Shown here: positions 5,702 through 8,533 of the stretch, one piece after another | How the letters are laid out: every line of letters begins with the position of its first letter | Position numbering within the stretch: position 1 is the stretch's first letter | Assembly (NCBI GenBank): GCA_024691265.1 | Contig: JAILNT010000238.1 | Coordinates: forward strand, 1-8,533 | Reading direction: 5' to 3' | Source: Treponema sp. | Lineage (GTDB): Bacteria; Spirochaetota; Spirochaetia; Treponematales; Treponemataceae | DNA: 8,533 nucleotides | Made by a program: the position numbers and the translations under genes | The notes under the pieces: generated by a model | Seen by the model: only the letters and a program-made list of their open reading frames with translations | What the model was told of the DNA's origin: nothing | Database searches by the model: none

Positions 5702-6832
5702 TTATCGGCTTGTCTTTAGAAGGCTTCTTCCCTTTGCTCTTGCTCTTGCTTCTTCCAAAAGCATTTCTATAAGTTCAGGATAACTTGTTCCTGCTGCAAG
5801 GCAAAGTTTTGGGAACATGCTTATAGCAGTAAAGCCTGGCATTGTATTTATTTCATTTAGATAGAGTTTACCTGTATCTTTATCTAAGAAGAAATCAACA
5901 CGGCTTAAGCCTGCTGCATCAACTGCAGAGTATGCTTCTACAGCTATCTTTCTAACCTTTTCAATCATTTCCTGATTAATATCAGCCGGAATAAGAAGAT
6001 TTGCTCCGTTAGGGTCATTGTATTTTGCATCATAATCATAGAAAGTGTGGCTTGGTGCAATTTCTCCTGGGATATAAGCCCTTACGCTTGTAGCTTCCGA
6101 ACCGTCTGAAGTTACAGAGTTACCTGTTACAGAACATTCTATTTCACGAGCATTTATAGCTTTTTCAATAAGAACTTTATCGTCCCACTGGAAAGCGTCA
6201 AGCATGGCAACAGAAAGCTCTTTCATATTTGTAGCTTTAGAAGCTCCGTCACTTGAACCTGCACAGCAAGGTTTTACAAATAGAGGAAAGTTCAATGTTT
6301 CAACAGCTTTCTCTAATATTTTGTCATATTTAGATGAATCAGCCAAATCACTTCTTTCTATGCAAATATAAGGCACAATAGGAAGTCCTGCCTGCTGCCA
6401 TATAGCTTTTGTTTTTTCCTTATCCATTGTAAGGGCACTTGAAAGACATGCACAACCTACATAAGGAATATCAGCCATTTCAAAAAGACCCTGTATTGTT
6501 CCGTCTTCTCCGAATGTACCATGAAGTACAGGGAAAGCTACGTCACAAGGAATATCTGTTCCGTTTACAGAAAAAGCATGTTCTTTTCCGCCGCCAGGGA
6601 TAACAGATACTCTTTGTGTATCATCTTCTATAATTTCAAAAGCTGCATTCTGGTCTTTCTTTATTCTTTCAAGTTCAACTTTTGGCTGCAAATACCAAAG
6701 ACCAGACTTTGTAATACCAATAAGATTTATATTGTGTTTTGTACAGTCAATATTTCTTGCAACTGCAGCTGCAGAACGAAGAGCTACCTCGTGTTCTCCA
6801 GACTTTCCCCCGTATAATAATACTATATTCAT
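5702..6832 (-). CDS. ddl: D-alanine--D-alanine ligase
   Basis: Ddl joins two D-alanines with ATP to make the dipeptide that MurF attaches to the peptidoglycan precursor. The 376 residues show the complete ATP-grasp layout: GGKSGEHEV (8-16), PVLHGTFGEDGTIQG (101-115), the ATP-binding VKPCCAGSSDG (186-196), the omega-loop FYDYDAKYND (264-273), SRVDFF (310-315) and the metal-binding NEINTMPGFT (326-335). The Tyr of DYDAKY is the form seen in D-Ala-D-Ala enzymes, so a D-lactate (VanA-like) specificity is not indicated. The normally GSSVG loop reads GSSDG, preceded by two cysteines, a modest departure. AAGGAG (6842-6847) is 9 nt before the start, and the gene begins 17 nt after murE. The order murE-ddl-murD and the tight spacing indicate one transcript. 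Confidence 0.95.
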   Translation of the reverse strand: MNIVLLYGGKSGEHEVALRSAAAVARNIDCTKHNINLIGITKSGLWYLQPKVELERIKKDQNAAFEIIEDDTQRVSVIPGGGKEHAFSVNGTDIPCDVAFPVLHGTFGEDGTIQGLFEMADIPYVGCACLSSALTMDKEKTKAIWQQAGLPIVPYICIERSDLADSSKYDKILEKAVETLNFPLFVKPCCAGSSDGASKATNMKELSVAMLDAFQWDDKVLIEKAINAREIECSVTGNSVTSDGSEATSVRAYIPGEIAPSHTFYDYDAKYNDPNGANLLIPADINQEMIEKVRKIAVEAYSAVDAAGLSRVDFFLDKDTGKLYLNEINTMPGFTAISMFPKLCLAAGTSYPELIEMLLEEARARAKGRSLLKTSR

Positions 6833-6849
6833 TCTTCATAACTCCTTAT

Positions 6850-8511
6850 TTAGTTTTTTTTATTATAGCCCATTTCTGTCAAAGCAGCTTTAGCTTCTGA
6901 TATTTCATCATAAGGCATAATATGGTCTTTATATATTATCGAATTTTCATGACCTTTTCCCAAAAGAAGAACAATATCTTCTTTTTTAGCCATCTTGAAT
7001 GCTTCTCTTATAGCTTTTTTTCTATCAGCTATAAGGAAAAGATTTTCGCCTTCTTTCTTTCCAGCTTTATAACAGCCTTCTGCAATTTCATTTATTACAG
7101 CTGCAGAGCCTTCTTGTCGAGGGTCTTCATCTGTAAGAATTACAATATCACAGAACTTAGAAGCAATTTCGCCTTGCAAAGGTCTTTTGGTATGGTCTCT
7201 TTCTCCGCCTGAACCAAAAAGACAAATCATTTTTCCGCTACATCTGTTTTTTACCGGAGGAAATATAGTTTCAAAAGAAGAAGGAGTATGTGCATAATCA
7301 ACAATTACTTCAAATGGTTGACCACAATCAACAACACTCATTCTGCCTTTAACGCTTTCAAGTTTTGTACAGTTTTCAGCTACAGTATTACTGTCTATGC
7401 CTGTCATTCTGCTTACAGCAATAATAGCTGCCATAAGATTATAAGCATTAAAGGCACCAGGGACTGGAGCTTTAACGTGGATAATATGACTGTTACCAGT
7501 TGTCATAGCTTCTCTGTCTTCATTAGGGAAAATAGAAAAGCTTAGCCCGAATCTTGCAGAAGCTATATTGCGACCTGAAAAATAAGGAATATCAGTAGGA
7601 ATTGCAGGTAGGGCTAAAGCTTCACTTGCATTTTCAGCTGCTGATTTTCCAGCTTTTCCTTCTGTTGTAAAACCTACTACCGGTTTTTTTGTGGCATTTA
7701 TAAAATAAGTTGCTGCCGGGTCTTCAAGATTTACTATACCAAATGAAGAAACAGGAATATCTTTACCCTTTATATTCTTTATGTGCTCGTATTTATCTAA
7801 ATATCTAAAAAGATTGGCTTTATCACTTTTGTACTGTTCATAACTGCCATGAAATTCAAGGTGTTCCAAAGTAACATTCATGAATATTCCACAGTCAAAT
7901 ACTACATTACCAAGTCTGTTTGTTCTTTCTGAAAGTCCGTGGCTTGAAGATTCAACAACTGCATATTCACAGCCATTTTGCCACATTTCATAAAGTTCTT
8001 TCTGAACAATAGGAGCTTCTGGAGTTGTCTGGTGTTCTGGATTTGCAATAGCTTCATCACCTAAAGAATATTGCACTGTAGAGAAAAAGCCTGCTTTTTT
8101 TCCGCAAAGCCTTAAAAGCTGCCATATAAAGCTTACTGTAGAACTTTTACCCTCGGTTCCTGTTACACCGAATACTATAAGATGTTTTGAAGGGTGGTCA
8201 TAAAAAGCGTCTGCTATAGGTGACATAGAAAATCTTGCAGACTTTACTTTTATAAAAGAGCATTTATCTTTTGCATCTTCTTTTATATTCTCATCAAGTT
8301 CACCTTCGTATACTACACAGCTTGCACCCTTTTCTATGGCAGAAGGAATAAACTTGTTTCCGTTTATATGCGTACCTGGAAGAGCAAAAAATAAAGAGCC
8401 CTCCGTTACTTCTCTGGAATCAAATACCAAATTTGTAATTAAAGGATTATTTTTCGATGAAATATCCTCATGTTCAAAAGAGCCTAAAAGCTCATCTAGA
8501 TGCTTTTGCAT
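6850..8511 (-). CDS. murE: MurE-type UDP-MurNAc-tripeptide synthetase (third-residue ligase)
   Basis: MurE adds the third amino acid to UDP-MurNAc-L-Ala-D-Glu in the cytoplasm. Visible are the N-terminal uridine-binding region (VFDSREVTEGSLFFALPG, 29-46), the P-loop GVTGTEGKSST (115-125), TTPE (162-165), ESSSHGLS (187-194), the carbamylated Lys in YKSDKANLF (K231), GAFNAYN, VDYAHTP (404-410), GERDHTKRP, and GKGHE (518-522). The residue-selecting motif, DNPR in diaminopimelate enzymes, reads EDPR (462-465), so L-ornithine or L-lysine is a more likely substrate. At 553 residues it is about 60 longer than E. coli MurE; an Ala-rich stretch near 283-300 is part of the extra length. In-frame TAG and TAA just upstream fix ATG 8511 as the first possible start, but no good SD is seen. 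It is the first visible gene of the murE-ddl-murD run; its promoter lies outside the window. Confidence 0.93.
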   Translation of the reverse strand: MQKHLDELLGSFEHEDISSKNNPLITNLVFDSREVTEGSLFFALPGTHINGNKFIPSAIEKGASCVVYEGELDENIKEDAKDKCSFIKVKSARFSMSPIADAFYDHPSKHLIVFGVTGTEGKSSTVSFIWQLLRLCGKKAGFFSTVQYSLGDEAIANPEHQTTPEAPIVQKELYEMWQNGCEYAVVESSSHGLSERTNRLGNVVFDCGIFMNVTLEHLEFHGSYEQYKSDKANLFRYLDKYEHIKNIKGKDIPVSSFGIVNLEDPAATYFINATKKPVVGFTTEGKAGKSAAENASEALALPAIPTDIPYFSGRNIASARFGLSFSIFPNEDREAMTTGNSHIIHVKAPVPGAFNAYNLMAAIIAVSRMTGIDSNTVAENCTKLESVKGRMSVVDCGQPFEVIVDYAHTPSSFETIFPPVKNRCSGKMICLFGSGGERDHTKRPLQGEIASKFCDIVILTDEDPRQEGSAAVINEIAEGCYKAGKKEGENLFLIADRKKAIREAFKMAKKEDIVLLLGKGHENSIIYKDHIMPYDEISEAKAALTEMGYNKKN

Positions 8512-8533
8512 AATGCTGCAATTTTACATCTAA

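Noticed and set aside
6521..7545. Plus-strand frames (6521-6817, 6922-7212, 7288-7545) opposite ddl and murE
   Set aside because: All lie antisense to strongly motif-supported ligases and show no domain or SD of their own.
1..8533. CRISPR arrays, tRNA or rRNA genes, insertion sequences, attachment sites
   Set aside because: I read for regularly spaced repeats, cloverleaf-like segments, transposase motifs and flanking direct repeats and saw none.

Overview
The window looks like chromosomal DNA of an AT-rich diderm bacterium with ordinary Shine-Dalgarno translation. A host-associated or environmental spirochaete of the Treponema type is my best guess (moderate confidence). The reasons are an outer-membrane Wzi-type barrel protein, a MurE whose amino-acid-selecting motif is not the diaminopimelate DNPR form (spirochaete peptidoglycan carries ornithine at position 3), and clear SD sequences that argue against Bacteroidota. 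No rRNA or other marker is present to settle this.

There are three blocks. (1) Positions 1-3177, minus strand: a surface-polysaccharide operon read in the order Wzi-family outer-membrane protein, Stealth-family sugar-phosphate transferase, a possible 28-codon ORF, and the N-terminal part of a GT4-type glycosyltransferase that leaves the window at base 1. (2) Positions 3178-3989, plus strand: a HicA/HicB toxin-antitoxin pair. Its promoter carries a perfect inverted repeat, and its 195-bp upstream region is shared with the divergent polysaccharide operon. (3) Positions 4070-8511, minus strand: a tight murE-ddl-murD operon for cytoplasmic peptidoglycan precursor synthesis. It converges on hicB, and a 20-bp-arm hairpin lies between the two.

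The murE-ddl-murD genes act together. MurD adds glutamate to UDP-MurNAc-L-Ala, MurE adds the third residue (probably not meso-DAP here), and Ddl makes the D-Ala-D-Ala that MurF, not in this window, would add. The first block probably makes a phosphodiester-containing glycan (Stealth plus GT4) and holds it at the cell surface (Wzi). HicAB has no metabolic link to either side and looks like an inserted accessory module.

No CRISPR array, tRNA, rRNA, insertion sequence or attachment site was seen. No gene-free stretch exceeds 200 bp. The items most worth a second look are the Wzi-Stealth-GT4 cassette, the non-canonical substrate motifs in MurE (EDPR) and MurD (NDSCATV), and the hicAB control region.
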